From Clarkia xantiana subsp. parviflora (lineage: Eukaryota > Streptophyta > Magnoliopsida > Myrtales > Onagraceae), in NCBI GenBank assembly GCA_036873135.1, contig JAPTYO010000023.1, positions 7,389,834 to 7,453,833 on the forward strand: a stretch of 64,000 bases of DNA, written 5' to 3'. Numbering within the stretch: position 1 is the first letter of the stretch; each line of letters opens with the position of its first letter. The notes below the pieces were generated by a model, which was not told where the DNA came from, searched no databases, and saw nothing but the letters and a program-made list of their open reading frames with translations. Positions 1-10,930 of this stretch are shown piece by piece. A program made the position numbers and the translations under genes.

Positions 1-1627
1 GGAAGCCAAGCCTATTAAAAAAACTCTCCATTTTTAGTACAAAACATTTTGACTAGAAACAGAGTGATGTTTGTGACTCAAAAGGATGGAAATTTCACGC
101 AATCACTTAAATGTGGGGGTGACATTGGCCATAAAATTATTAATTGAAATGTCTTCGGATGTTTACAAAACAATAATGGTTATCGGTATGTTATGCATGA
201 TTCAATTTTTTTGGATATACATAAACTACGATAAATCGTTAAAAATATATTTTACTGCAAGTCTATAGGAGAACAAAGTTCTTAAAGACAAGTCTGTAAG
301 ACTATTTGCAGAAAATTATAAAAATCAAGAACATGGTGAAGTTGTTCTTGTAAGGTCTGGTCTGTAACCAAATTACAGATCACTGGGATGATATCGTTAG
401 GTTACTTAGATACTTGAGATATACTCGGACTGCACTATACCAGACATCCAAACAAGGTTTGAAGACTGTAGCGATGAAAACTGGGTATTTTCTAAAGTGC
501 CGTCGTAAAATAAAACTCCTCTAAATGAAATTTAATAGATTAGATATTTTGATTCTAGGTCTATGAGCACTGAAAGTGCTTCGTATAGTTGAAACGACTA
601 TGCTGTTTATTAGACGACTTTACAAGTTGGCCAAAATCGGTATGAATACCAATACTGCATTGATGAGATTATTTTGTTTTAATCCAAACACATATAAAAT
701 TCAAGATATTATAAGAGCTTGATGGTTCTATCTAGAGCACAAGGATTGAAGCAAATAATTGGTGCACCCCCCAGTTAGTCTGATAACCTTTGTTAAAGGT
801 TGGTTAATGAGACACTTGACAAACTTGTTGCCTGCTAGAAGAATCAACTTGAGTATAAATGTTGGATTAATCAAAATATTCCTGCAGGATATGATAGCGG
901 TCTGAGGACCTTGAAGCAACGTTGCGATAATCAATCGGCATTTGGTATGATGTGTTGTAACATGTATAATGAAAAGTCTAGACTCATGTTGCACAATTGC
1001 TCTCAATTGGAATTATTACGCTCGATTATGTTAGATCGGTTAATAAATAATGCGGATCCCAACCTAGTTGACAGGAGATCCCAAGATCTAGGTTCAATGG
1101 GACAACCTAATCACAGGAGTGAGTGAGATCACTGTGGGGTCCCAAACCCATTCCTAGATGTAAACAGTGATAGAGTGGAAAATGTTAAGTGAAAACTTTT
1201 AATGATTCAAGAAAAATCTCAAAGACACGGTGAAACTCTTGACTTAGATCAGAGTCGTGATGAATCTGTTGAGATAAAGATTCACCTATGTGAGTGAGAA
1301 GATGGGCCGCTTCGAAAGGAATTGTTGAGGGCGCAATTCTTAGAAACGCTCGCAGAACCAGGCAAGATGTCCAGGGCCATAACGGACATCGAGGTGTGAA
1401 CCAAACAATCTAGGGAGATATCTATGTGACTTGTATCATCATTTACACCAACGGCAGTTATTTCAAGGACATTGCGTCAACTAACCAGCCAGTAAAGTCG
1501 GTATAAGTTCACAAGGGACGGTTCAAAGGGCAGACCCCATACCTATCCTATGCAGGTATTAACCGTTGAACTCAAAGTATCGAGTCTAGAGCTTACTTAG
1601 GTTTCCAATACCATTCATGTGGGGGAT
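1..1627 (+). mobile_element. 3' internal part of a decayed Ty1/copia element
   Basis: This stretch ends in a polypurine tract and an LTR, so it is the 3' internal end of an LTR element. Around 385-470 the plus strand can be read as a copia-like RNase H segment (an RYLRYTRT-like string), and around 1040-1125 as an ADP..V...S..LGSMG tail resembling the end of copia RNase H. Both are short and surrounded by stops. From about 1130 to 1618 there is no coding signal; this would be the 3' untranslated region. The 5' half of the element lies outside the window. The copia assignment is an inference from weak matches plus the LTR that follows. Confidence 0.45.
1619..1627 (+). other. polypurine tract before the copia LTR
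   Basis: A gtgggggat run lies directly before a TGTTGG LTR start, the expected place for plus-strand primer formation. Confidence 0.55.
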
Positions 1628-2692
1628 TGTTGGACAGTGCTTTTCAATGGGCTTGGCCCTTAAAGCATTATATATGTAGTGAATGGGATTGTTTTTTGCT
1701 GAGTGATGGTTTGTGTACCACACCGGCCAGACTTCCACAAAATACATAGTATATATTGTGGCAAACATCTTAAAGTGGTAACTAATTACTAGATGGAAGA
1801 CTCTCTCTACACGCGCATGCGCAGGTGGGGGTGCAAATCATTGGATCCGAAGCACACCCCGCTAGTCCTGGCTTGTGTGCGTGCCCGCGACGTGCGTACA
1901 CGATTGTCGGCCCGAAAAGCCTACCTCGTGTGAACCCGGTTTTGCTAACCGAATTTTTTGTTTATTGCCAAATTTTCAATTTGGAAAGACGATATTGTGT
2001 TATTTAGCAAACCGAAAATTACTAACTTTAATGATGTCCAGATACATTGATTGTTGCTATTTAAGCAAGAATATACACGTGAATATATTTATACGTGCTG
2101 TATATTTTTTATATGGCCAAAATTTGGGTCAGTTTATACACTATCCAAATTTGGTTCGAGCAATCCCTGCACTATAAATATAACGGTATTCCTTCAGTTT
2201 TGTAACACATAAAAAATCCGAAATTTTTCTACACCTAGGACACGCGGTCCTTTCATTCGTTTATCTCCAATTTCGTAACTGCTAGTTGCTCAGGTTTAAT
2301 CCTTGTTCTAAGATTCAATTTTCTTATTATTTTTCTCTCCAAATCTCACATTCTCTTTTGAGTTCAGGTACTGTTCGGTTCGGTTGGACGAACTGTGTGC
2401 ACTATTCGTGTCAACGACACTGTTGTATCCTGGCAGGTGATCGCCCCTTGTGTTAAACCTCGTTGCATAGCTTGAGGGTGAGGTGGGGCGAAATTGCCTT
2501 AAGAAGAGTGTGGTCAGCACGTTCCTCAGAAAAAATCGTCTTTCCCATTCGATCTATGGATCGCTAATTTCGGTTTTCATACACATACAAATTACTCGTT
2601 AATTGTATGTTGATCACCGAATTAAAATTAAACGGACATTTGTCCTACATATTTCAGAATTACTGTTTTACCCCTGTTTTGGACTAACAACA
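1628..2692 (+). repeat. 3' LTR of the decayed copia element
   Basis: It starts TGTTGG directly after the polypurine tract and probably ends at ..CTAACA or ..CTAACAACA near 2689-2692, giving complementary termini. A TATA-like ctataaata lies at 2172-2180, which would put U3 to its left and R/U5 to its right. No second copy of this LTR is in the window, so the right boundary is not confirmed. Confidence 0.45.
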
Positions 2693-3403
2693 TCAAGCTT
2701 TTCTCTTATATTGATTTTGAATTCTATATACATAATGAATTCATTTGTCTCAGGACGAAGCTAACAGAGGCAAACGAGCCTCAATTTTCACCGGAGCAAC
2801 TACCAGTGACGCGACGTCCCAGCCGTAGTGTAACCTTTGTTCGCATCAAGTCCCTGATGTAGTCACCAGCAACTCCCTGTCTCCGATTTCGATCAGTTGC
2901 AGCAGCGGACCATGCACGCCCCGCTACCCACTTCACCGACCGGCAACCTCGTTCTGACCACGTCGGCTCGTCCATTGCCGCCCAACCATCAGATCCACCA
3001 TTGTCGGACTCAGCCCACCTCCGCTCTTCTTGGTCCAGTGAGCTCATTCCAGTGCCGCCTGAAGCATCCTCGGGCCACCACGGGTCGTTGTCTTCCTGCT
3101 GCCACCATCCAACGTCTCCGATCGTCCTATAGCCAACCATAGTCGCTCGCATCGTCATTCTGCTGCCTCTGGTCGCTTAACTTCCATTTGTTCCTTGCCA
3201 CTCAAGAACAAACACCTTCGCCCTGTTCCGACATCGTCTCGCCTGAGTTCGACGTCTTGCAGGTCTCCATTACACCTTCATTATTCTGATCTGAACATAG
3301 CACCATTCGGCAGTGCCCAGCCGTTCGGACCTCGTTAATTCTTCCCGCTCGAACTACTTTGTCACCACCTGTAAATCAACTATCAATCCCGATCGGACCG
3401 CTG
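2693..3403 (+). repeat. Ogre/Tat-type LTR, left part (interrupted by a copia)
   Basis: The sequence up to 3403 and the sequence from 6676 become continuous when the copia element and one copy of its ccctt target duplication are removed. The C/T-rich, GC-rich block at 2780-3400 resembles in composition the body of the reversed LTRs at 13394-14500 and 39834-41733. The usual TGTAAACACC start of this LTR family is not seen here, so the left end is either truncated or diverged. Open frames on both strands are short and look like composition artefacts. Confidence 0.45.
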
Positions 3404-3408
3404 CCCTT

Positions 3409-3670
3409 TGTTGGAAAACTTGTTTAATGTAGACAAGTCTAGAAATTCTAAGTTAGTTGATAAGTGTTAGTAATAATAAGTTAGTTGGGTAGGTGTCATT
3501 AAGACTAAGTAGTTGGGAGTGTCATTAAATGAAGTACGTAGAAGTCTCCCTTGTACCCTATAAATAGATGTTGAGAATGAATGGAAATCACCAAGTTGAG
3601 TAGACAAACAACAAGTCTCTCATTCCCTCTCCACCTCTCTCACACACAAACACATCTTCAAACACCAACA
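3409..3670 (+). repeat. copia 5' LTR
   Basis: TGTTGG...CCAACA termini, repeated at 6405-6670. The TATA box ctataaatag is at 3558-3567, followed by a CT-rich leader. Confidence 0.93.
3558..3567 (+). promoter_or_regulatory. TATA box of the copia LTR
   Basis: ctataaatag; the same motif is in the 3' LTR at 6558-6567. It lies about 110 bp before the LTR end, a normal place for LTR transcription start. Confidence 0.7.
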
Positions 3671-3672
3671 AG

Positions 3673-3684
3673 TGGTATCAGAGC
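3673..3684 (+). other. primer binding site (initiator Met tRNA type)
   Basis: tggtatcagagc, two bases after the LTR end, is the standard plant copia primer site. Confidence 0.9.
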
Positions 3685-3701
3685 AAGGTTCAAAGATCGC
3701 G

Positions 3702-6027
3702 ATGGCAACGACAAGCATGCAAGTGCCGAGATTGACGAAGGATAACTATGATAGGTGGTGTATCCAAATGAAGGCCCTATTGGGATCCCTCGACGTGTGG
3801 GAGCTCGTGGAGACCGAGTTCGAGGAGCCCGAAGTGAAGACGGAGATGAAAAAAGAAGAGAAGGAAGAATTTAAGGAGTAGCGTAAGAAGGAGAAGAAAG
3901 CCTTGTTCATAATATATCAAGGTCTTGATGAAGCCACGTTCGAGTTAGTTGCTCCGGCCAAGACATCATATGAAGCATGGGGAATACTTCAAAAGGCGTT
4001 CAGTGGCATCGAAAAGGTAAAGAAAATTCGCCTACAAGCTCTTCGTGCTCAATTTGAATCCCTCCATCAAGAAAGCTCGGAATCTATCTCCGACTACTTC
4101 ACGAGGGTCATTACAATCGCACATCAAATGCGAAGAAATGGAGAAACTTTAGAAGATGTTCGTATCATAGAGAAGATTTTAAGATCTCTCGATCCAAAGT
4201 TCGACCTTGTTGCTGTGGCGATTGAAGAATCCAAGGACTTAGAAGAGATGTCCATTGAGCAACTCATGGGTTCTCTACAAGCCCATGAACAACGATTTTT
4301 TAAGAGAGTAGAAGGTACATCCTTGGAGCATGCTTTACAAGCAAACCTGACCTTGAAGAATCAAGGTTCACGCGGCGGCTTCCAAAGAGGAAGATTCACA
4401 ACACGGAGAGGAAGAAGTGGTCGAACAACAAACACCGACGAAGCTGGTAATGATGATGGAGAGTCAATCCAAGAAAGAGATCGAGGAAGAAGTCGCGATC
4501 GTGGTCGCGGACGAGCTCAAGGTGGATGGAGAAACGACAAATCGGGAGTCCAATGTTATGTGTGCAAAAAATACGGCCATTATGCAGTGGAGTGTTGGTA
4601 TAACACCGACATTGAGGAAGAAAATGCAAACTTCGTGGAGAAGATTGACGACGACGGAGTTCTATTGATGGCATACAATCAACTGAAGGAAACGGAGTCC
4701 AACACATGGTTCGTCGACACGGGAGCTTCCAACGATTTGTGCGGAAGAAAGGAGCTTTTTGCGGAGTTCGATGAAGGACATGGTGGGCACATAACTTTTG
4801 GCGATCTTTCCCAACACCCAATCAAAGGGAAAGGTAAAGTTCTCTTTGAACTCAATAATAGACGACAGTTATGCATCGCCAATGTCTATTTTGTTCCCGA
4901 CATGAAGAACAATATTTTAAGTGTCGGACAATTGCTCGAGAAGGGATACGACGTCCGGATCAAGGAGAATGCACTCACCATCCATGATAATAACAACAAC
5001 GTTATCACAAATGTTTCCTTTGGAGTTAAGGATCAACGAGAAGAATTGTTTGAAGATGACAACCATAGACAACTCGACTATTTGGCATCTCCGGTATGGT
5101 CATCTTAATTTCAAGGCGTTGGAATTGATGGAGAAGAAAAACATGGTACGAGGTTTGCCCAAGATCAATCATCCCCACGACATGTGCGAAACTTGTGTCA
5201 TCGGAAAGCAACAAAGAAACCCATTCAATAAGTATCCAACGAAGAGAGCAGCTGGTCGTCTCGACTTAGTCCACTCAGATGTGTGTGGGCCGATCAAGCC
5301 CATGTCTATTGGCGGAAATAGGTATTTCTTGACCTTTAATGACGATTATAGTGGCAAGACTTGGGTTTATATGATGAAGCAGAAGAGCGAAGTCTTGACG
5401 GAGTTCAAGAACATGGTCGAGAAGCAAAGTGGTCATTATTTGAAGTGCTTGCGAACCGACATAGGAGGCGAATACACGTCGCATGAATTTGACAGGTTTT
5501 GCAAAGAGAACGGGATAGTGCATCAGCTAACCATGCCGCATACACCACAACAAAATGGAGTCTGTGAAAGGAAGAACCGGACGATCCTGAATTTAGTTCG
5601 GTGCATGTTGAAGGAGAAAGATGTCCTGAAAGAATTATGGGGAGACGCTGTTGCTACTGCAGTTTATTTGCTTAACAGGTTTCCTACAAAGCGGATTGGA
5701 GACATGACGCCGGAGGAAGCATGGAGAAAGCGCAAGCCAAGTGTTGAGCATCTTCGAGTCTTCGGGTGCGTGGCATATGAAAAATTGCAATGAAGCCAGA
5801 AGTGTGTCATGCTCGGATATGACGATAATACAAGCGGCTACAAGTTATACAATCCCGTGACAAAGAGGGTTGTGATCTCAAGAGATGTCGAGTTCAACGA
5901 AGAACAAGCATGGAGCTGGGAGATGAATAATGACCAACCAAAACAGGTAATTGAAGTAGAAGAGCCGCAAAGAAAAGAAGCTCGACGTGTTGAAGTTCAA
6001 GAACCGTTATCACCCCCCACATGTTGA
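3702..6027 (+). pseudogene. copia gag-protease-integrase polyprotein (broken, RT/RNase H deleted)
   Basis: Gag begins at the ATG at 3702 (MATTSMQVPRL..). An in-frame TAG at 3879-3881 interrupts the N-terminal gag region. The next open segment (3903-5108) contains the rest of gag and a CCHC zinc knuckle (C-x2-C-x4-H-x4-C at its residues 218-231). Then comes the protease motif VDTGAS (about 4713). A frameshift near 5085 moves to another frame for integrase: an HHCC zinc finger (H-x4-H..C-x2-C) and a D,D-35-E core (HSDVCGP, LRTDIGGEY, NGVCERKN). A TGA at 5791-5793 interrupts the conserved K..K.VMLGYD region, which then continues to 6027. From 6028 to 6361 only short fragments resembling the end of a polyprotein remain. 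Nothing resembling RT (YVDD) is present. Confidence 0.9.
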
Positions 6028-6390
6028 TACTCAATAGGAAGAAGACGACTCGAGTGATTCGCCTGTGCTGAGGACAAGGCGGATCCGAGACGTATACAAT
6101 TCCGCACAGGTCGTTGATGTGAATGATGGTGGAGAATTGTATGGTAATCTATGTCTCTCTGTAGGATGTGAAGTCAAAGAGACAATGTGGAGAAAGAAAA
6201 AGGCGACGACGCATAGAGAATACAAGAATCATAGAGTGCGAGGACATATGTGGAGGATGAGCTGTCGACAAAGACAAACTCGAAAAGACCACCAAGCATT
6301 AACGAGTTGTTATGGCAAAGATAAGCATAAGACAAATCAAGCTACAAAGGAGAAGTCATGAACATCATGCGGATGACAACTGGAGAAACA

Positions 6391-6404
6391 AGTTTAAGGG
6401 GGGA
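6391..6404 (+). other. polypurine tract of the copia element
   Basis: agtttaaggggggat directly before the TGTTGG start of the 3' LTR. Confidence 0.85.
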
Positions 6405-6670
6405 TGTTGGAAAATAAACTTGTTTAATGTAGACAAGTCTAGAAAGTCTAAGTTAGTTGATAAGTGTTAGTAATAATAAGTTAGTTGGGTAGGTGTCATT
6501 AAGACTAAGTAGTTGGGAGTGTCATTAAATGAAGTATGTAGAAGTCTCCCTTTTACCCTATAAATAGATGTTGAGAATGAATGGAAATCACTAAGTTGAG
6601 TAGACAAACAACAAGTCTCTCATTCCCTCTCCACCTCTCTCACACACAAACATATCTTCAAACACCAACA
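6405..6670 (+). repeat. copia 3' LTR
   Basis: About 98% identical by eye to 3409-3670, with an extra 4-bp aata near the start. It is followed by ccctt, the right copy of the target duplication. Confidence 0.93.
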
Positions 6671-6675
6671 CCCTT

Positions 6676-7302
6676 CTCTGGTCATCCTCCTCCTCTCCGA
6701 CGACGTCATCTTCCATCTCTCACTGGTGCCCAATCAACCTAGCTTCGTCCGCTGGTGCCCGATCAACCTAGCTTCGTCCGCTGCGACCTCCGACCCAGTT
6801 TCCGTTCTGACCTTGGATCATCAACGCTTCTGTCGTCAAACTCACGGTGCAGACCCATCAAGCTAATAAAACTTTGCTTGTCCTCTAGGTTGGTGATATC
6901 GTTTGTGTGATCAATTTGATTTTATATTATTATTTTATCTAACTATTTAGGATTAATAACCTTGCAGAGGTCTGAAGTTTGCCCCATGTTAATGGGAGAG
7001 GTCTTAAGTTTCAAATGTTGATTTGAGAGGTCTGAAGTTTCAACTTTGTTGATAACAACGGTCTCCGTCTGTTTTTACCGATAATTGTGAAAAGTTGTAA
7101 TTAAATCCATGTGTTTTAATTCGTAATAGAACCCCTGAACTCGAATTTCTGATCGTAGACTGATTCAAAACCTAAGTGTTTAATTCGTTATTTGCTTAAG
7201 TAATTTAGGTTTCTAGTTAGCCTTATAATTAACTAGTGGCGACTCTTTCAAATCCATGTTTTCAAAATGTATATCGCCTTAGGTCAGATTTTAGGTCCGA
7301 CA
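6676..7302 (+). repeat. Ogre/Tat-type LTR, right part
   Basis: This continues the LTR begun at 2693. Its last ~200 bp (from about 7120, ending ..GGTCCGACA) recur reversed at 13394-13580 and at 39834-40020, and forward at 16903-17039 plus 24477-24520. It holds a direct duplication of a ~29-bp ggtgcccaatcaacc-type unit at about 6725-6780, and two to three aaggtctgaagttt-like units at 6965-7045. Confidence 0.7.
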
Positions 7303-7305
7303 ATT

Positions 7306-7323
7306 TGGCGACTCTGCTGGGGA
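7306..7323 (+). other. gypsy primer binding site (TGGCGACTCTGCTGGGGA)
   Basis: It follows the LTR end by three bases. The same sequence, reversed, abuts the LTR at 13394. This form of primer site is used by Ogre/Tat elements; the tRNA was not verified (Arg is reported for Ogre). Confidence 0.75.
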
Positions 7324-7330
7324 AGATTAG

Positions 7331-7830
7331 AGGGTTGGGCAGGGACGAGCAGCCAACTTCCGGCGAGGGAACTCCGGCGTGGTCACGGACAGGGCTGGCC
7401 GGTGGCAGGAGCTGGGTTCGGTTGCAGACGTCCGTGAAGGAAAAAAAAATTAAATTCAAGCACGAATTTCGAGATTTAACAATATTTATTGATATATTGT
7501 TTTCTGTGTGTTTTTACATTGACTAGGGACCCTTTTATAGCTAGATTTGCACCTAAAATTAGGAAAACAATATTTTCCCTAATATACATTGATTAATTCC
7601 GAAAATTATGAATATATATTTATTGCAAATTTCCATAAGTATATATATCATATATTTTATGAATATTACACAATATTAAATGCATCTATGCTATCCTAAT
7701 TTAAACTAAGCCTTATTTTAGCAACCCCGTGACCTTCCATATTTAAATACTTCATTTTTTAAACGCGTTACACGTAACATTTTTGAACGTGTTATATACG
7801 TGTCGCGCGTACCAAAATTAGGTGTTTACA
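7331..7830 (-). repeat. partial 3' LTR of the LARD-like element
   Basis: 7331-7445 matches 14231-14343 and the part ending ..GGTGTTTACA at 7830 matches 14355-14500. About 220 bp in the middle are absent from the other copy. The segment corresponding to 13394-14225 is missing. Confidence 0.8.
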
Positions 7831-7844
7831 GCTTGCCCCTCTTT
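7831..7844 (-). other. polypurine tract of the LARD-like element
   Basis: On the minus strand this reads AAAGAGGGGCAAGC directly before TGTAAACACC, a PPT form usual in Tat/Ogre elements. Confidence 0.75.
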
Positions 7845-7984
7845 GGACGGACTCCCGTAGAATGCATTCAAGGGGGTTTGTCCAAAGACGAGTAAACACT
7901 AATTTTGGCTAGGAAGTATCTTCTTCCGGGTCTTCAAGTTTCCAAGGTGGTCTTTGGCTTTATTGACGGACATCACTAAAGAAA

Positions 7985-8275
7985 ACCTTATTGGTAGTGC
8001 GTAATGTAGAGCCTCCAGCGGCAGTGCGGAAAATAAGAGCCTCCAGTGGCGGTGCAGAAAAGTAAATCCTCAGTCGGCGGTACCCCTGTTGACGGTGCTT
8101 CCGTTGGCGGTGCATAAAAGTAAAGCCTCCAGTGGCGTGCAGTAACGAAAAACCTTGATCGACGATGCCTTCAGTGGCGGCGACAAGGAAAAGCCTCCAG
8201 TGGCGTGTAATAAAATAAAACCTTAATCGATGATGCCTCCAGTGGAGAGCGATATGGAAAAGCCTCCAGTGGCGT
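7985..8275. repeat. degenerate short tandem repeat (gcctccagtggcggtg)
   Basis: The string gcctccagtggc(gg)tg with an A-rich spacer recurs about every 30-45 bp, with at least seven recognisable copies. It lies just inside the PPT of the LARD-like element, where Tat/Ogre elements often carry tandem arrays. Confidence 0.75.
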
Positions 8276-8700
8276 GACTTGCGAAGGCTGGATACTAAGG
8301 CTTCGTTCGTCGGGGGTGACTCTCAGAAAGCTGGAAAACTTCAGGTCCTGATTATCGGTTGTGACTCTCGGAAAGCTGGAAAACTACAGATCCCGATTGC
8401 CGGTTGTGACTCGCGAAGGCTGAACTTCAAAGGCTCCGTTCGTCGGGTTGTGACTCTCATAAATCTGGAAAACTCCAAGTCCTGATTGTCGGTTGTGACT
8501 CGCGAAGGCTGAACATCAAAGGCTTCGTTCGTCGGGTTGTGACTCTAATAAAGCTGGAAAACTTCAGGTCTGATTGTCGGCTGTGACTTGCGAAGGCTGA
8601 ATATAAAAGGCTCAGTTCGTCGGGTTGTGACTCTCAGAAAGCAGGAAAACTTCAGGTCCTGTTTGTCAGTTGTGACTTGTAGGAACAGACTGTATCAGTC
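8276..8700. repeat. ~90-bp tandem repeat built of two half-units
   Basis: Units alternate gttgtgactcgcgaaggctgaa.. with gttgtgactctc..aaagctggaaaac.., about 45 bp each, giving a ~90-bp period over about 4.5 copies. Open frames across it follow from repetition and are not taken as genes. Confidence 0.8.
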
Positions 8701-8792
8701 CTTCTCATCTTTAAATGGTGACTTGCAAGAGCAGACTGTAACCGTCCTGCTTGCCGTGAAGTTGACTTGGAAGACGTTGAGTCGCATGAATG

Positions 8793-9228
8793 TGATGTGG
8801 GCGAAGTCTCGGATTTGGGCGTGCGAGTACACTTTTTCATGCGGAAACGGCAATCTGAGAATGACCAATAATAAACTATGGGTTTTGGCGTTTTTTGGCC
8901 AAATTCCTTCGTCTATATGGTCAAATTTGCAGTTTTATGTTTCTTTCGGTCTTTTTTTTAATTTGTCTGTTTTGTTTGGTGTTTTATTGTTAATTTCGGA
9001 TTTTGTCCTAGGGTTAGGGTTTTATATTTTTCTATTTAAACTTTGTTAGCCTTCATTTACATTCAGATTATTGATTAATGAAAAAAACTGAGGTTTTCCT
9101 CTGCCCTGCGTCAAATTCTCCGCATTCTTTGAATCAACGAGTTCTTGCGCCCTCTATCCATTAAATTCTCGGAATTCCCTTTCGAATCAACGAGTCTTTG
9201 ATCCATCTATCCCCATCACGCTGCATCA
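8793..9228 (+). repeat. left LTR of the TRIM-like element
   Basis: It is repeated at 9629-10066 with scattered substitutions. An A/T-rich core (tagggttagggttttatattttt) and a CT-rich 3' part are conserved in both copies. The cctagggttagggtttta segment contains two copies of the plant telomere-like AGGGTTT motif. Confidence 0.85.
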
Positions 9229-9231
9229 GAT

Positions 9232-9244
9232 TGGTATCAGAGCC
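9232..9244 (+). other. primer binding site of the TRIM-like element
   Basis: tggtatcagagcc matches the plant copia initiator-Met primer site used by the copia at 3409. Confidence 0.8.
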
Positions 9245-9258
9245 GAAGATCATGCACG

Positions 9259-9459
9259 ATGCCGTTCCTTGATTGGCTACCACCAGATCGTACCATGACC
9301 GCGACTGTTCTTGATAATCCAATTTATGACGAGTACACCGATGATGATGACGTCACAGCGATGATCGACCATCACTCCACCTTCCATGATCCTGGATTTA
9401 TCCTTTTCCCGACCGCCAGGAGCGACTTCGAAGGCCTCTTGACCTCCGATTTAGGGTAA
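9259..9459 (+). CDS. short ORF inside the TRIM-like element, function unknown
   Basis: This is a 66-codon frame starting 15 bp after the primer site, where a gag start would be expected. The product is acidic, with a DEYTDDDD run near residue 24, and has no zinc knuckle or other motif I recognise. It may be the remaining N-terminus of a deleted gag or a chance frame. No other internal frame is worth reporting. Confidence 0.3.
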   Translation: MPFLDWLPPDRTMTATVLDNPIYDEYTDDDDVTAMIDHHSTFHDPGFILFPTARSDFEGLLTSDLG

Positions 9460-9628
9460 AAGCCACAAGGGAAATCGACCCCAACATCGGCACCAATACC
9501 ACACTCGAACATCGCTTCACGTGAAATTTTTTATGATTTTTTGGCTGAGTGTGTTCTTCTTCCTACTTCCTATTACTGGCCTTCGTTGCGCAATATTCGA
9601 GGGCGAATCTTCTCTTCCCCGGAGAGAA

Positions 9629-10066
9629 TGCTGTGGGCGAAGTCTCGGATTTGGGCGTGCGAGTACACTTTTTCATGCAGAAACGGCAATCTGAAAAAGG
9701 CATATAGTAAACTATGGGGTTTGGCGTTTTTTGGCCAAATTCATTCGTCTAGATGGTCAAATTTACAGTTTTATGTTTCTTTCGGTCTTTTTTATAATTT
9801 GTCTGTTTTGTTTGGTGCTTTATTGTTAATTTTGAATTTTTTCCTAGGGTTAGGGTTTTAGATTTTTCTATTTAAACTTTGTTAGCCGTCTTTTACATTC
9901 AGATTATTGATTAATGAAAAAAAAACTGAGGTTTTCCTCTGCCCTGCGTCAAATTCTCGGCATTCTTTGAATCAACGAGTTCTTGCGCCCTCTATCCATC
10001 AAATTCTCGGAATTCCCTTTCGAATCAACGAGTCTTTGATCCATCTATCCCCATCACGCTGCATCA
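9629..10066 (+). repeat. right LTR of the TRIM-like element
   Basis: Begins TGCTGTGGGCG directly after ggagagaa and ends GCTGCATCA. It aligns with 8793-9228 along its whole length. Confidence 0.85.
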
Positions 10067-10479
10067 TAATGTTTGTCCCTAATTTTTTCCATAATTTCGC
10101 AGGGTGCGACAACTTAGCGGGATCTTTCTTTTCCTTTTTTTTTGATAATTTCTCTCTTATTCTCTCCTTTTTCCACGGTCGATTGAGAGATTTCTAACCG
10201 TGCTCCCCGGTTCCCTTAATTTTTGCATGGACTGCCCCTTAAGGTTTTCAATCCATCATGAATTTTTCCTCTCTTTTTGCCATAATTGAAATTTCTGAAT
10301 TTGCAATCATGCCCCTCATTTTCTGATTTTGACTAGGCTGCCCTTTCGAGTTTTCAACCTAGTGGAAGGACTCTTTATTTGGTAGCCGGTTAAACGGTTG
10401 CTATGACGCGTACTTTATTTTTCGCCTCGATGCGGGAGTATTTGTAGCAATTTGGAGGTTGGTTGTGGCCCTTTATTCC
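10067..10479. other. non-coding interior of the LARD-like element
   Basis: T-rich sequence with no recognisable protein or motif. Confidence 0.5.
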
Positions 10480-10930
10480 TCATCTCTGATCCGGTAAACA
10501 CTCTTTTTATGTAACCATTTTGAGGGTGGTTGTGGCCCGTTCACTTAATACCCGCTATCGATGTTCTGGGAGCTCTCTTTTTGTGTAGCCATTTTAAGGG
10601 TGGCAGTGACCCTTTTTTATTCTCCCGCCCTCACAAGATTCGCGGGATCACTCTTTGTTTGTAGCTGTTTTAAGGGTGGCTGTGGCTCTATTTTATTCTC
10701 CCGCCCTCACAGGGTTCGCGGGGTCACTCTTTTATCTGTAGCCGTTTGGAGGGTGGCTTTGGCCAATTCTTTGTAGTCGTTTTAGGGACGACTGAGACCC
10801 TTTTTTATTTGTAGTTGATTTAGGGACAACTGTGACCCTTTTATTTCTTCACTGCTCTCACAAAATTTGCATGAGCACTCTCTTTATTTTTCTGTAGCTG
10901 ATTAAAGGGAGACTGTGACCCTGAAGAAAA
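10480..10930. repeat. degenerate ~85-bp tandem repeat
   Basis: The motifs gtagc(c/t)gttttaagggtggctgtg(a/g)cccttttttatt and ctcccgccctcacaagattcgcgggatcactctt recur about five times with drift and partial units. It is part of the LARD-like interior. Confidence 0.7.

Larger units (their letters stand above)
3409..6670 (+). mobile_element. Ty1/copia element lacking RT and RNase H
   Basis: This is a complete insertion with two 262/266-bp LTRs, a Met-initiator-type primer site, a polypurine tract and a perfect 5-bp target duplication ccctt at 3404-3408 and 6671-6675. By eye the LTRs differ by five substitutions and one 4-bp indel, so the insertion is fairly recent. Internally it codes for gag, protease and integrase, but the integrase C-terminal region runs almost directly into 3' sequence. 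At 3.3 kb the element is well short of a full copia (about 4.5-5 kb), and the missing part is exactly RT/RNase H. It is therefore non-autonomous. Confidence 0.92.
8793..10066 (+). mobile_element. TRIM/SMART-like miniature LTR element
   Basis: Two direct repeats of about 436-438 bp flank only 400 bp of internal sequence. The repeats begin TGATG/TGCTG and end CATCA. Three bases after the first is a copia-type primer site (tggtatcagagcc, 9232-9244), and just before the second is a purine run (ggagagaa, 9621-9628). Flanking bases gaatg (8788-8792) and taatg (10067-10071) match in four of five positions and could be a mutated target duplication. It lies inside the LARD-like element. No RT, integrase or protease is present, so it would be mobilised in trans. 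It could also be a deletion derivative of a larger copia. Confidence 0.82.

Noticed and set aside
2781..3158. Trp/Gly-rich minus-strand frame of 125 codons
   Set aside because: It lies in a GC-rich LTR block, with an equally plausible frame on the other strand and no domain.
8776..9049. ORF spanning the left TRIM LTR
   Set aside because: It crosses the boundary between the upstream tandem repeat and the LTR; the homologous region in the right LTR gives a different frame.
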